DNA of 64,000 bases. It comes from Anastatus disparis. Taxonomy: Eukaryota; Arthropoda; Insecta; Hymenoptera; Eupelmidae. Made by a program: the position numbers and the translations under genes. Where the stretch lies: the NCBI GenBank assembly GCA_017163975.1, contig JAFFSR010000220.1, forward strand, positions 16,262,001 through 16,326,000, written 5' to 3'. This document shows, piece after piece, positions 1 to 11,800 of this stretch (position 1 is the first letter of the stretch; each line of letters begins with the position of its first letter). Under the pieces are notes generated by a model. The model was not told the DNA's origin, searched no databases, and worked only from the letters and a program-made list of their open reading frames with translations.

Positions 1-1
1 T

Positions 2-2654
2 GGTCCAATATCGCGTCAATGTATTTTAAATTACGAGGAATGCAAAAACGTCGTCGAGGCAACGGCAAGACTACACGCAATTTCGTTCGCTTACAAAAGT
101 GAAAAACCTGATGAATTTCATAGCATGATATCAGTATTATCGGAAACTTTTTATAGAAATGATATTTACGAGACGTCGTTTAAAAATTTTTACGTAAGTG
201 TCACAAGTTTCATTATTATCAATATTTATTTTTTTTTGAACTCAATTAGTATATATTAAATACTAAGCGAATTTTGAACTAAACTAACGCAAATCTTTTA
301 AAAAAATCAAGTATTTTAGTTCTTTTTCTTTATCGCATTTTTTTCTTGTTATAAGAAATTATGCGTTAATGAGGCAAATGAAAGAAAAAGGGAAATGAGT
401 TCATAAGCACTGCTATTTATATCAAGAATGTGCGTGGTTGCAAAATTGCTCTATACATAATTTATAAATTATTGGTATCAGAATCGTTGATAATTATAAA
501 GTTTTGAATCGTAGAAATAATGTGAAAATAATATTCATGCAGGTCGTTAGTAGCTCACTCGGTAGAGTCATGGATTCATAATCTCGAATAAATATTTGAG
601 ATCGTCAGTGGCTCAATTGACAAAGCGATGGATTCATAACCTCGAGGTACCGAGTTCGAATCCCAGTCTCGGCTGATTGATACAAGCACCACTGTACGTT
701 ACATGTGCTTTGTTCACAAACACACTGAAAAACCTTCGTCGCTAATTCGCATCGCAACGATAGCAGAAATACAACGACGTTAAATAAAAAAAAAAAAATT
801 GTTAATGTTTTGATGATTTGTCAATTATTTGATATAATTTTTTTTTTTCATTTCTTTGAAAAAAAAACATAAATCTAATTTTTTTTTTAATTGAACAAAA
901 TTATTAACGTGATTCTATTTATAATGGATTAACATTTATAATTTTTTAAACTATGCTATAAAAAAGTTGTGCACGTAATCGAAAATTCTTGAGTTGAAAT
1001 TTCACACACGCGTACGTAAATTAGAAAAAAAAATTGTGGTGATTTTAAAAATTTATATGGGGCTCGTTTGCAATCTCAGCACAAATTTTAAATGTTAATC
1101 ATTTTTAAAACGTGTGTGCTAAAATTATATAATATTTTTTAGAACCTAGAAAAGATTTTTTTAACAGATTTAACAGGAACATTTTTAATATTTTGATATG
1201 TTATTCTTCCACCTGTAATAAATGATTTAAAAATTTTAAAATGACAAAGATCATTAAATTTTTTTTTGCAATATAAAATTAAGACGAAAAACTGAGACTA
1301 ATAATACTGAAAAGGATCCTCTATAAAAAAGATTAACAAAAAGATTTTAGTATCCAGAATAAAAATAGCTTGTTTAAAGTTTAAAATGAATAGTATCATA
1401 AACAAAACCATAATTAATTTAAAACCTTATTTTATAGGATGATCTATTTAGGATAGCCAAAGATGCATTAGCTAAAGAGTATCCTGATACAAAAGGAGAA
1501 AAAGTATTTAATTCTTGTAAAGTAGACGAATTATTCCAAAAGACTGTCGATATTTGTGCTAGAAAATATGAAGAAACATCGGTCATTAGTCAAGGGGATA
1601 CATGGGCACCAAATTTTATGGTCAGAGAAAATGATAAAACTGATATATTAACGTTGGATTTTCAAATGGCTAGATGTGCAAGTCCTGTACTTGATTTAGT
1701 CGTCTTTATTTACGAATGCACCGATAAGCAAATTCGCGATCAATATTATGATCAGCTGTTGATGGATTACTACAATGAGCTTACGAGAACAATTAAAATT
1801 CTTGGCGCTAATCCAGATAAATTATATCCGTGGGCAAGCTTTCAGAAAGAAGTAGGTTGCATTTTTTTTATTTTTCTTATTAAATGTATATAATATTCAG
1901 AATATTAGAATCTTTATTGAAGATATTTCTAAACTTATTATTAATAATTTATTTTAAATTTTCTTTTATAAAAGCATATAATGAATGTATTAAAATAATT
2001 TTATGCTGAGGAAAATATGAATTTTAAACTTTTCTGTATAATACTTGAATATTATAAAAAATTAAAGTACATAAATTAAACAATTTGATATTTATATATT
2101 AAGTACAATTTTACTAAAGTAAATTCATTTTAGAAATTTATTCAATTTTCTTAAAATTTGTATAATAATGTATCAATAAATAAATTCATTATCAATAGGA
2201 CTTCAAGACTAATCACTTTAAAAATAATAATAAAATATATTTTGGAGTCACTCATAGTAATCGAGTACTGTAATATTAATTATTAATTTAATAATTTAAA
2301 AATCAATCATAAACTAAAAATACTCTAATACTAGATAATTGAGTCTATAAAATATTTCATAAAAACATTTTTTAAGTTTATAATTTGATTCTTGAGATCA
2401 TACAATTTTTCATTTAATTATAATTTTTCCAGGTAAAAGAACAATCTTTGTACGGTTTAATGTTTGCCTTAGTAAATGTACCTTTAAGCTTAATACCACA
2501 AGACAAGTTATTTGATTTAGATTCAATAAAAGAAGATGTTGATATATCAGAGGGTATAGCAGATTTAGATACACTCCCAAATTTAGAAAAGTCTGAAGAT
2601 AGAAAACGACTTGCAGACATTGTAATACATGCAGTAGAAAAAGGATTTATATAG
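2..2654 (+). CDS. Ecdysteroid kinase-like (EcKL/CHK kinase-like) protein, 3' part
   Basis: Three exons are visible: 2-193, 1438-1851 and 2433-2654; the 5' end lies outside the window. Each junction is GT-AG (GTAAGT at 194, TATAG before 1438, GTAGGT at 1852, TTCCAG before 2433) and all joins are in phase 0. The first exon carries the alpha-helical stretch with ATARLHAISFAYK that precedes the catalytic loop. The second exon carries SQGDTWAPNFM followed by LDFQMARCASPVLDL, which match the catalytic loop (usually HGDxWxxN) and the D-F-Q metal-binding motif of the EcKL/aminoglycoside-phosphotransferase fold. The usual His before G-D is Gln here, which is seen in some members and may alter activity. 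The family phosphorylates ecdysteroids or small xenobiotics in the cytosol; the substrate here cannot be told. The stop is TAG at 2652. Intron 1 holds a SINE. Confidence 0.85.
543..798 (+). mobile_element. tRNA-derived SINE in intron 1 of the EcKL gene
   Basis: A tRNA-like head at about 602-675 has an A-box (GTGGCTCAATTGAC) and a B-box (GAGTTCGAATCCC); the anticodon-loop position reads TTCATAA, as in a tRNA-Met-like ancestor. A shorter related head (TAGCTCACTCGGTAGAG) lies just upstream at 548-590, so the unit is partly dimeric. The body ends in a run of A residues at about 786-798, typical of a LINE-mobilised SINE. It is not a functional tRNA because no acceptor stem can be formed. Confidence 0.7.
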
Positions 2655-3886
2655 TTGAAATATTAAATAATAATATACTGTAAATAATCTAAGTATTAGT
2701 AGATAAAATTTAATACATACATTTTTTTTGTATATACTATTAGTTGTATAAAATAATTGTGTTCTTTTAAAAGTTTCCAACAAAAAATTTTTAATGTTAA
2801 TTCACGTTTTTTGTAGATAGATAATGACAAATATATATTTTTCTAACAAAATATTTTTCTTTTTTTTTGTAGAAGAAAAAATGGTCCAAAATTGTGATTA
2901 TTTACATAAAATTAATGTTCATTTTATTAAAATAGATAAAAAAATATTACAACCTTTTAAATAATTATAAAATTGAAGAAAGATAACATGCATTTTGAAT
3001 AAAGTAAGTAACATTCCTTATAATACAGAAATTGTTATAAATTACAGAATTATTAACATATGAAATTGAAAAAAATATTATTATATAAATTTGATTCAAT
3101 AAAACCAGTACTAGAAAAAATTATAAAGCAGTGTAAACGATTTGGTTTTTAACGATAACTATTTTATCATTTTATGTTGCTTTGATAACATTTAAAATAA
3201 AATTAAAGAATTCATGCCATTAATATTACAAAACAAGAAAATAAGTATAGTTGTGTAAATAAATAATAAAACTATATAACAAATAATAATATTAAGTTTT
3301 TCATTTTTATAACTTTGATGCTGATAGTTTATACTTTCATATGACTTTTATTATATTAGAATTAAATAAAATATACATGATTTGTAGTATTTTTTTTATA
3401 ACACCTCTTTAAGTTTAATCAATTCATTTGATGAATTTTAAACAGCATTTGCACATTAATTAGCAGAATTCTATAGAAACTTTTTTTTATATTAATATAT
3501 ATGTATATTCATTTATATATCTATGTATCACATGTAGTTCAGAAAAGAGGAAAATGCACATTCAATGTACGAACAAACATCACATTGCATACAACTTGAG
3601 CAAGAAGCATTTTCACAAAATATGACTTTACAAGTATACAACTTTTTTATCACATCATTCGTAGACCAAATTAATTTAGGTTTTAGGCATGAGTGTTTCA
3701 TGGAATTTTTTTTTACGTTTTTTCATTTAGAAAGAACTTTTAAAAACTTTTTATATATTTTTCTTTTCCCTTTAGTGAATTCAGTCTCTCAATTCCTTAC
3801 TTCTTTAGAATGTTATTCTCATGTTATCATATTAACTGTACGTAATTAATTTACCCCTTAAGAAAATTACAAAAATAAACATATGT
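2655..3886. other. Convergent intergenic region
   Basis: This stretch lies between the 3' ends of the EcKL gene (+) and the FAM174 gene (-) and should hold both 3' untranslated regions. It is very AT-rich with several AATAAA-like signals on both strands. An open frame at 3565-3849 on the + strand has no recognisable family and probably overlaps the FAM174 3' UTR in antisense. Confidence 0.5.
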
Positions 3887-4748
3887 TTATGAAACTTCTG
3901 TTTGCAATCTATGAGAGGAAATGTTACTTGCATCAAAGACAGTTGTATCATCTTCATCATCCTCATCTAATGGCAAGGGCCTCATTTCAACGTCTTGTCT
4001 ATGTGCAAGAACTCCATACTTTCTAACCATTTGAGCTCGTGTTTTATTTAGCCTGTATATAATAAAAAATAGTTATTTTTGTTATAAATAAATTGAATTG
4101 CAATTAATTATTTGAATTTATAAATTCACCTAAAACTACGGAACACTATATATGCCATGACAAGCACGCTAAGGCCAATGATTACAGAAATACCTCTCAC
4201 CAACGCTCCAGAATTCATAGATGTTATATGTGCACTGTTAACATTCTATAAACAATATGTTTATTTAAAAATATGTTTCTGTATTTGAATTAAATATTTT
4301 TTTTAAACGACTTTTAATACACTATAATTATATATGTTATATAAGATTAAAATTTTATTCCAGAATGATTTAAACATGAAATTAATATAAATTAGAAGAA
4401 AAATGAATTAAAATAAATCATATGATTAAATCTTACATGTACTGTAGACGTTGAAGGTTTAATTGTAGTAACCGTTCCTGCAGTAGCTTTAATAGAGGTT
4501 ATGTCACCTCCTGCTTTTTTTGTATCATCAACAGAAGTATTATTATTGTTATTCTTGATTTGTGCAGGTGAATCTTTTACTTTTGAAATTTTATCGTCAG
4601 CTACTTTATTATCTTTTTCATTGTTTGAAGGCACAGGTACGGCTTGTCGTTTATTTCGAAAATTCCCATCGCATGCCGCTATTTGAAATAATAACAAAAT
4701 CAAAAAGAAAATGAAAAATTTAATCCTTTGAATTTTCAAATGCGTCAT
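3887..4748 (-). CDS. FAM174-family single-pass membrane protein
   Basis: Three exons on the minus strand: 4748-4437, 4245-4130 and 4052-3887, joined through GTAAGA/TATAG and GTGAAT/ACAG sites, give a 197-residue protein with no frame break. The start at 4748 is chosen because it opens directly into a signal peptide (IKFFIFFLILLLFQIAA); an upstream in-frame ATG at 4844 would add 32 residues and bury it. The middle is a Ser/Thr/Asn-rich lumenal stalk with a furin-like RNKRQA at its start. Exon 2 encodes one transmembrane helix (VIIGLSVLVMAYIVFRSF). Exon 3 gives a cytoplasmic tail with RKYGVL, EMRPLPLDEDDEDD and TVFDA, the conserved tail of FAM174 (DUF1180) proteins. Vertebrate FAM174 proteins are Golgi or plasma-membrane proteins of poorly defined role. 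Length and architecture match the family. Confidence 0.85.
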
Positions 4749-6550
4749 TTTTTCTCGCGCATTAAAAACGAAATCACTTTTATTCTCTATCACAAATACA
4801 ACGCAATTCGTCGAATCATTAATATGTGCACCATTTTGTTGCAAAAAATGTGTTGTTGTTATTCATGGGTTATTTCCGTAGCATTACAGAACTGGTTATT
4901 CCACATCATTTTTTATGCGTTGTTGCAAAACTTAAAATGATGAATGAAGATATTTCATTGGCTGATTGTTCATTTCAAAATTATAAATACACTGGTGATG
5001 AGAAAAAAAATTTTACGTTTTAACTTTTGAAACGATTTGGAAAAAAAATGAATTTTTTCTTCCCATTGTCAATTTAATAATTGGAGACTTGATGATTGTT
5101 TAAAAAATTTTTTATTTTAACATCTTAATAATCTGGAAATTTGAAGGTTGCCTGGCCTTTCTTTTCTTTTATCACTGATATTTGCTGACGACAATCGACG
5201 TTCGACGTTAGCACTTACACTTTACAGATATATGTATAATGTAGATGTATATATATACGATATATATGACGACAACGACACATATGTACAGAAATTCAAA
5301 CAGAATAAACAAATATGGTGGAGCAATTTAAGAAAAACCGCGAAATTTAAATTTATACTTGATTAAAGAAAAATTCTCAGAAATTTTTAAATGATCAATA
5401 ATTGCTTATATTATCTGACTGTTGAATATGATTTTTCTAAGTTCTTATAAATAGTAATTATGTAACTATAATTATATGAGACAAACAATTTATAAAAAGA
5501 ACAATTTAATTCGTAATTTTAGATTTAATTTAACTATAAAATTAATTTTTTTTTAATAATCTATAATCTAATTATGTTTTTCTTAGAATGTTATATTTCT
5601 CGATTCATTTAAATAAATACTTAATAGTATTTTTTGATTTATTAATAACTAATTAATTTACTAATTAATTAATTTTTAATATTTAATTTTAGAATGAGTA
5701 GAACTTGTTTAGGTAAGAAAAATAAACAATTTTTTAATGTAATTTACTTATAATTATGAAATGTATATTTCTGCTTACTCTAATTTATCGATTCCTACTT
5801 TATCGTTACGAGCGCGCGATTCAAATTCAAATGTAATCTTTTACTTTTAAATTAATTTTACATTATTAATTTTTATTAATAATTTTTCGCTGCGATTTTT
5901 CTTTTTTACAATATTTAAAAAATGAAATAATAAAATAAAACATAATATTACATTAAATGACATAAAACATTTCTTATTTCGTGTTGTCCCTATAAAAAAA
6001 ATTCGGCTGGATTTACACCTGAATGTTTCAGCTATTAGATATTCGACCCGCTATTTGATGTAGTAAAGTTAACATTACTGTTAAAAAGTAGAATTAATAC
6101 AATTTATGTATAATTTTTAAATAGATTAATTATAAAAATTTAATGTAACAAAGGTTAAATATATATTAAAATTAAAGACAAATTATACTATGAAAAAAAT
6201 TTTATCTTATATATTAATGCCTATTATTTTTATTTTTTATTGAAGGACATGTGAATTTTTTCCTGTTACCATCAATTATCATCAAATAAAAATTATTACC
6301 ATATATTATTTTTTAACATATAAATATAAGATAATTTTTTCTATTTAGTAAAACCTTTCGTGTAATATTTTATGGAAATAATTATTTTTTCCATTTTCAC
6401 TAAAAATATTGCATGTTTTCTTATGATTGAAATTTAAAATTAAACTGAATCAAAAAATTAATTATTACTTCACTATTATAGATTAATGATTATACTAAAA
6501 AATAACCATTAATATCAATAAAAAAATAATACTTTAAAACTTGTTTTAAT
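4749..6550. other. Intergenic region upstream of FAM174 and of peptide gene 1
   Basis: AT-rich DNA between two divergently transcribed genes. It contains no supported gene. Short open frames at 4728-5023 and 5148-5366 lack any family signature and overlap the likely 5' region of the FAM174 gene. The segment at about 6100-6330 is one arm of an inverted repeat whose other arm lies at 11555-11800. Confidence 0.5.
6100..6330 (+). repeat. Inverted repeat, left arm (flanks peptide gene 1)
   Basis: The segment around TGAAGGACATGTGAATTTTT (6241-6260) reappears in reverse complement around 11605-11640, and the similarity continues on both sides, including the ATTAATTATAAAAATTTAATG stretch. The arms are diverged, so the pair is old. 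They bracket peptide gene 1 and its downstream flank. Confidence 0.6.
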
Positions 6551-6727
6551 TTTTTTTTTTGCAAGTTTAAAAAAAACTATTGTTTTAAGATAAGAAAATA
6601 AGGAAAAAGCAAGTAGGGTTGATTGCGTTCACTTCTTCGTTACAATAAGCAACAAGTGCTGCTTCAATACATTTCATTGGGGTTTATTATAAGATAAAGT
6701 CTTTGATCATTTCTATTTAACTCAACA
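6551..6727 (+). promoter_or_regulatory. Conserved proximal promoter block of peptide gene 1
   Basis: About 175 bp directly upstream of the start codon align with 12592-12789 upstream of the second peptide gene. Shared landmarks are ACTTTAAA-CTTGTTTTAA, AAGATAAGAAAATAA, the AACAAG-CAACAAGTG-like stretch, CATTTCATTG, TATAAGATAAAG (TATAGGATAAGA in the paralogue) and TCAACAATG at the start. The TATA-like element lies about 40 bp upstream of the ATG, so the 5' UTR is probably very short. Confidence 0.55.
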
Positions 6728-9258
6728 ATGTCAAAAATATTTTTAATTCTTTTGATTTCGGGGTTTATAAGCCAATTTGTTTTTTCAGACGACAGCCAAG
6801 AATGTGAGTTTGAGAAAATATTTTTATTCATTTTTCTGTTGTTTTAAATTTTATTATCATATTTAAGGTAATCCTGTCAACATATACATGTTATTCAGAA
6901 TTAGTTTTCCTGTGAATTTTATGACCCGAATGTACAAGTATGTAAAGAAAGGATAGTTTAAGATGCGGAGAAAAGTGATTTCATAAAAATTGCAACTTAA
7001 GTCGCGTAGATATTAGTAATTAAAAAACGCTGCCAAATGCTTTGGCGTAATGTTTTCTCATAAAGCTGATTGAGTTAGAGTAATTTGATTTTATTTTTAA
7101 AAATGTGATTTCAATGTAAAAAACATAATTTCTATTCAAGAAAAATTAGTGAGTGTGAGAGAGTGATTAGGAAATAGGAAGAGAGAGTCAGGGATGGATA
7201 AAAATAGGGTAAAAATGAGGATCAATCTAAGATAGAAGGACAGAGATGAGGAAGTGAGGAAGTAAGAAAAGAGTTAGTGAAAGCGTTGAATCAGAAATAA
7301 AAAGAAGTGATCAAAGAACTACGCTAAGAAAATTATTTTTTAAAAGCTTGTTTTATAAAGACAGTAGCAAATAACTTGCAAATTTTAGAGCAAATCTATC
7401 GAGTAGTTTACGTAAAATGGAAAAAAATGAGAAATGAAAAATTTTTTTTAAATTAAAACTATTATAAGAAAATCGGTTTTTAAAAGTCATACTTCTTTTG
7501 ACAGATGCAAATAATTCTCATGCAAAATTCAAAGCAAATTAAAACTACATTATTTAAAGCAAAATTAAAACTACATTAAATTTGAAGCAAATCCAACGAG
7601 TAATTTTCAAGATAATTGCCTAAATAAAAAACATTTTCTTTTGACTATGAAAATCAATTTTTGAATATTTTCCTTCTTTTGGCAGTCGCAAATAATTTCC
7701 CTGCAAATTTTAGAGCAAATCTATCGAGTACTTTACGTAAAATAAAAAAAAAATAAAAAAAGAAACCACGCTAAGAAAATTAGTTTTCAAAAGCTTGTTT
7801 TCTTCAGACAATAGCGAATCGATTGTATAAAAATTTTGGAGAAAATTTATCGTATGGTTTACGTAAAATAAAAGATAAATGAAAAATGAAAATTTTCAAA
7901 ATGCTCTAAAATTAAAACTGTGCTGAGAAAATTAGTTTTCCAAAGCTTATTTTCTTCAGACAGTAGCGAATAACTTACATCCAAATTTTGGAGCAAATCC
8001 ATCGAATAGTTTACGTAAAACAAAAAAAAAATGAAAAATAAAAATTTTTTTGAAAATTTTAAAAATGCTCTAAAATTAAAACTACGGCAAAAAAATCAAT
8101 TTCCAAAAGTTTTTCTTTTTTTGGCAATCGCAAAGAATTTTCATGCAAATTTTTAAGCAAATTCATCGTGTGGTTTGCGTAAAATACAAAAAAAATGAAA
8201 AATAAAAAAAAATTTTTTTTTCAACTAAAAAAAACGCTAACAAAACCAATTTTCAATAGCTTTCCCCTGTATTTTATCTTTTATAAGTCCAAATTTTCTA
8301 ATATTGCCCATTTTGCGTAAGCAAAATACCACATTCCGTCACTAGTGAGCAAAATAAATATTTTTCACGCAGTGAGCGGATGGGTAGGGACTAGTAAGGG
8401 AATGTGGTATTTTACTCATGTAAAAGAGACACGGGAAATCGGTTTTTACTCACCGCGTTGGGAAAATGTCTTGTATTTAATATATGATACATCAGCACCA
8501 TCATTAAAAGTTTATACCCTAATTAACACAAAAATGTTAATTTATTGTTAGGATAATGAAATGAATAAAATAAAATGCACAATATAATTGATTCATAATT
8601 TTGATAATTTCAGGTGCAGACGTTGATTCACAAAATAACGGTGATAATAGCAGTGCCAGTGGTAATAGTAGTTATGGTAGTATTATTATGCTTTACGATT
8701 ACATTATTTGTACATAAAAACAATGAACAAAAATTAATACAAACACATAGGAAATAAAGACAGTTAATTGATACGAGCATTAAAAATAATCTTTATTTTA
8801 AAAGAAAAAAAAGAATTTTTGACTCCTGATAAGTTACAGAATGAATTCATCGACTGTGTCTCATAAAGAGATGTTAAAAATTTTGACATGATCCATGAAT
8901 CAACTTTTGTTATTTAAGTTTAACTTTTTTTAAAAATAAAATGCTTAGTTTAATTCATTCATTTTTTTTGCTGATAATTTCAGGTACAACAATTATTATA
9001 CAGAACAAAACTGATGATAGCAGTTCCAGTGATGATACTAGTTTTGGTAGTATTATTACATTTCCATTCAGATTACCAATTATAATAATAAGAGATATTA
9101 TTGGATTCATTGGAGTTTTAGTCTATGGAGTTTTCTCGAGTCTTGCTAGACTATCCCGTCTTATATTTGGATCATTATTCTTGAGCTTTACATCTTATGG
9201 AGAAGCGCGTGATATTATGAAAAGTGGAGATCTTTCAGATTCCAGAGAGCGCCGATGA
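6728..9258 (+). CDS. Small secreted peptide, tandem copy 1
   Basis: Exon 1 (6728-6803) encodes a signal peptide, MSKIFLILLISGFISQFVFS, then an acidic DDSQE, and ends in a phase-1 GTGAGT donor. The second exon used is taken as 8984-9258, after TTTCAG; the join gives 116 residues. The C-terminal part has a Ser/Asp-rich linker, then SIITFPFRLP and a 40-residue hydrophobic segment with regularly spaced Arg, and ends in a charged tail. Exon 2 has exactly the same length (275 nt) as exon 2 of the second copy and aligns with it throughout. I do not recognise the family. The layout (signal peptide, polar spacer, basic hydrophobic segment) is typical of secreted membrane-active peptides, but this is inference. 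A second, shorter acceptor exon at 8614-8717 can be spliced to the same donor and yields a truncated form. The intron is filled by a 150-bp tandem-repeat element. Confidence 0.7.
7015..8310 (+). repeat. Tandem-repeat mobile element (about 150-bp units) in intron 1 of peptide gene 1
   Basis: Five to six diverged units begin near 7321, 7470, 7772, 7925, 8081 and 8230, each with a GCTAAGAAAAT-like start, a central GACAGTAGCAAATAA, and ATCGAGTAGTTTACGTAAAA near the end. The left side (7025-7075) has CGCTGCCAAATGCTTTGGCG, which is found inverted at the far end of a related copy at 27600-27650. Another related copy lies at 21280-24085 in the opposite orientation. No coding capacity is seen. Confidence 0.65.
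8316..8430. repeat. Palindrome next to the tandem-repeat element
   Basis: AAAATACCACATTCC followed by TCACTAGT at 8324-8346 recurs as ACTAGT and GGAATGTGGTATTTT at 8391-8415, giving a stem of about 24 bp around a 50-base loop. It probably marks the end or core of the neighbouring repeat element. Confidence 0.6.
8614..8717 (+). pseudogene. Decayed duplicate of exon 2 of peptide gene 1
   Basis: The exon follows TAATTTCAG, the same acceptor context as exon 2 at 8984. It opens with the Ser/Asn-rich linker (SQNNGDNSSASGNSS, then YGSII) that matches the start of the intact exon. Within the segment that should encode PFRLP it has lost the frame and stops at 8715 (TAA). If spliced to exon 1 in phase 1 it would give a short secreted peptide without the basic hydrophobic domain. 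It is either a dead exon duplicate or an alternative terminal exon. Confidence 0.6.
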
Positions 9259-10377
9259 TATTTTTATTGAAAATTCAATGAATTATGATTTAAAAAATAT
9301 TAAAAAGACAAAAGGGGATTTTTTAAAATTACAATCAAATAATTTCAATTAATGAGGTATATTTATTCGATGTATAAAATTTTGTATATTAAAAATTGTA
9401 AAACCAATTTCCAAACTAAGGTTCTGATTATACATTACATGCTTAAATTGTAATAGGAACCATATTTACTGTATACTATAACAAAATCGGTAACAGCTAA
9501 CAGGATATTACTACATCGACCAGAAGAAGACTGCATTTCCAATTGTCTATTTTACCTACTTGCAGAAAATAAATATATATGGATAAAAGTTAATGAAGTA
9601 AAAAAAAAAAATAAAAATATGTGCTCAAATAGACATAGTACGTATTTTTATTTATTCTTTACATTTGTGATTCGTATGAATAATTAAATAAACATGACTA
9701 ATTATTTGATAACTAACATTTTTTATCATCATCATCAGTTTCTTTCATTTTCACCTTTTGCGGAGAGAGATTTCGATTGGCAACCAATGCACGTATTCTA
9801 AGCCATCTTCTATTTTAAAGATATTAACAATTATTATTCCAACATTCAACAATTGTAACCATCCCGGGTAATTTCTTCAGACTTTTCTTTAATAAACAGT
9901 GAATATTGACCTAGTGCCCAATGTTTGCATGATTGCGTCTATCCTAATATTCGGCTCTTTTAATTTACTTATCTTGTGGTCATGAACTTACCGTCTCGTT
10001 AAAAATTTATTTTTAAAATACTATGTGTGATTAACAATATTTACTTGACTGAATTCTATTTCATTACAAATTATTATTCACTTGTGCTTAGGTTCATTGA
10101 CATCAATATTGGCATCGGCATTAGCTTAGGAACTCTGTTTGGTCCTTTTTTCTCTTTGGAGATCAGCTACAGATTCGCTATGAAGTTCTGTTATGTTATT
10201 AACTATTTTCACTGCAGACTTGACATGGAGCTTTGCGACAGACTCGCTACAGATTTCTACATTTTTTTTTCTTTTTGTTAAATATCTTTATGAAGCTTCG
10301 TTATATCATTTTTTCTCTTTACTGCATACTCGTTACAGGGTTCTATTATCATAGAATCGTTTAGCGTTTGGTTTAAA

Positions 10378-10572
10378 ACCCCATAACTTAAAAACTTATT
10401 TTTTTCTTCAATTTTATAATGAAAATTTTGCAGAATTTAAAAATACAATTTCTGTAAAATAAACACAATAAAACTGATTTTTTTCTGCAATTTTAATTGT
10501 GTTAATTTTGCAAAAGTCCTGCAGAATTGTTATTACAAAATTGAAGAAAAAAAATAATTTTTGAATTATAAG
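10378..10572. repeat. Foldback element, family 'TTCTTCAATTTTA'
   Basis: Left arm ACTTATTTTTTTCTTCAATT and right arm AAATTGAAGAAAAAAAATAA form the ends of an imperfect hairpin of about 195 bp. A relative with the same arm tips lies at 47448-47617. Confidence 0.6.
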
Positions 10573-10756
10573 GTTTTTAAAATTTTTGCTGAGTTACGGA
10601 TTCTGAATGCAAACGCTGAGTTATGAGATTTTTAAAATCTTCGTCGAGTTATCGGGTTATTCCTCTCAGCCATCAATTTTCGTTATGCATTGAAAGTACG
10701 GAAATTTTTAAGTATACATAATTTTCAAAACAACTACTATTATAAAAAAACGTCTT

Positions 10757-10900
10757 AGTCAGTGGTTGATTGCTTGTCTTCAGTGCCACAGGTCCGGCAT
10801 TCGATCCGCAGTATATACGGTTTAGAAGCGCGGTGGTGTAACGGATAGAGCTCTTGCCTTTAACGCGGTGGGCATAGATTTGAATCCTGGCCAGGTACCT
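10757..10900 (+). mobile_element. tRNA-like SINE fragment
   Basis: The stretch 10826-10897 has an A-box-like GGTGTAACGGATAGAGC and a B-box-like GATTTGAATCC at tRNA spacing; a second weaker head with CGGCATTCGATCC precedes it at 10757-10806. No acceptor stem forms, so it is treated as a SINE or SINE pair rather than a tRNA. Confidence 0.5.
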
Positions 10901-11109
10901 CTGACTTTTTTTCGAAAGAAAATTAGTGTATGTGCTACTTATATTGCGAATCTTAAAAAATCCAACCTCATTGGGTATCGGTTGATCGTTGGTCACAAAA
11001 GTCATTGACCATCCATCGGTAGTCAAAGTTTTCGGTATGATGTGTCAGATGGTCTAGTCTGATGTAATGTGTAGCACGGGAACCAGGCTAGAATCTATCT
11101 GATATCATC

Positions 11110-11162
11110 ATATGAAAAAAGTTAATTATATAGAGGACAATATCCTCATATATTAACTTTTT
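11110..11162. repeat. Small hairpin
   Basis: AAAAAGTTAATTATATAGAG and its near-complement CTCATATATTAACTTTTT form a stem of about 20 bp around the short loop GACAATATC. Confidence 0.6.
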
Positions 11163-11554
11163 TTCTAAGAAAAAAAACTATAAACAGTTTTATACCTATT
11201 TTGTAAATCAATTATAATTTCTGTTTAAAATTAAAAATTGGTGAAGGAACAGTTAATCGAATTTTACTTAATCTTAGCATATCGATGACAAGAAGACTAT
11301 ATTTTCAGTTTTCAGTCTGTCTCACTTGTTTTCAAAAAAATAATATAAATGGATAAAGTTGTTAATAAAAATAAAAATTAACATGCTTTGTCCCGTGAAG
11401 TCGGAAATTCCACACCGCGGATTATCGAATAGGGTGTAAAATAAAAATTTCTATAATATCTAACGGAATTCAATAAATATAAAACAACGAAAACGTCGTT
11501 GTCCCCAGATGTATTACGACGTAAATAGAAAAAGTAATTTGATATATAAATGTT

Positions 11555-11800
11555 AGAAAATAATACATAATAATAATTTTTATTTCACGATAAAAGATAA
11601 TTACGGAAAAAATTCACATGACCTTCAATAAGTAACAAAATTAATAGGTAGTATTAAGTATGCGAAAATTTTTTTATTATAATTTATTTCACCTTCAATT
11701 TTTAACATATATTCAACCTTTGTTACATAAAAATTAATAATTAATCTATTTGAAAATTATATTCGAAATAAAAATGTTAATTTTAATACTCTCAACAATA
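11555..11800 (-). repeat. Inverted repeat, right arm (flanks peptide gene 1)
   Basis: Reverse-complement relative of 6100-6330; the clearest block is AAATTCACATGACCTTCAAT at 11614-11633. Confidence 0.6.

Noticed and set aside
602..675. Possible tRNA gene
   Set aside because: A and B boxes are present, but the acceptor stem does not pair and the sequence continues into a SINE body with a poly-A end. The same applies to 10826-10897, 25415-25490, 32222-32313 and 60014-60105.
3565..3849. 94-codon open frame on the + strand
   Set aside because: No signal peptide or family motif, AT-biased low-complexity composition, and it overlaps the probable 3' UTR of the FAM174 gene.
5148..5366. 72-codon open frame
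   Set aside because: Composition is driven by TAT/GAC microsatellite-like sequence; no splice or promoter context.
7321..8225. CRISPR-like array
   Set aside because: Units of about 150 bp diverge along their length and have no conserved short repeat with unique spacers; this is a eukaryotic tandem-repeat element.
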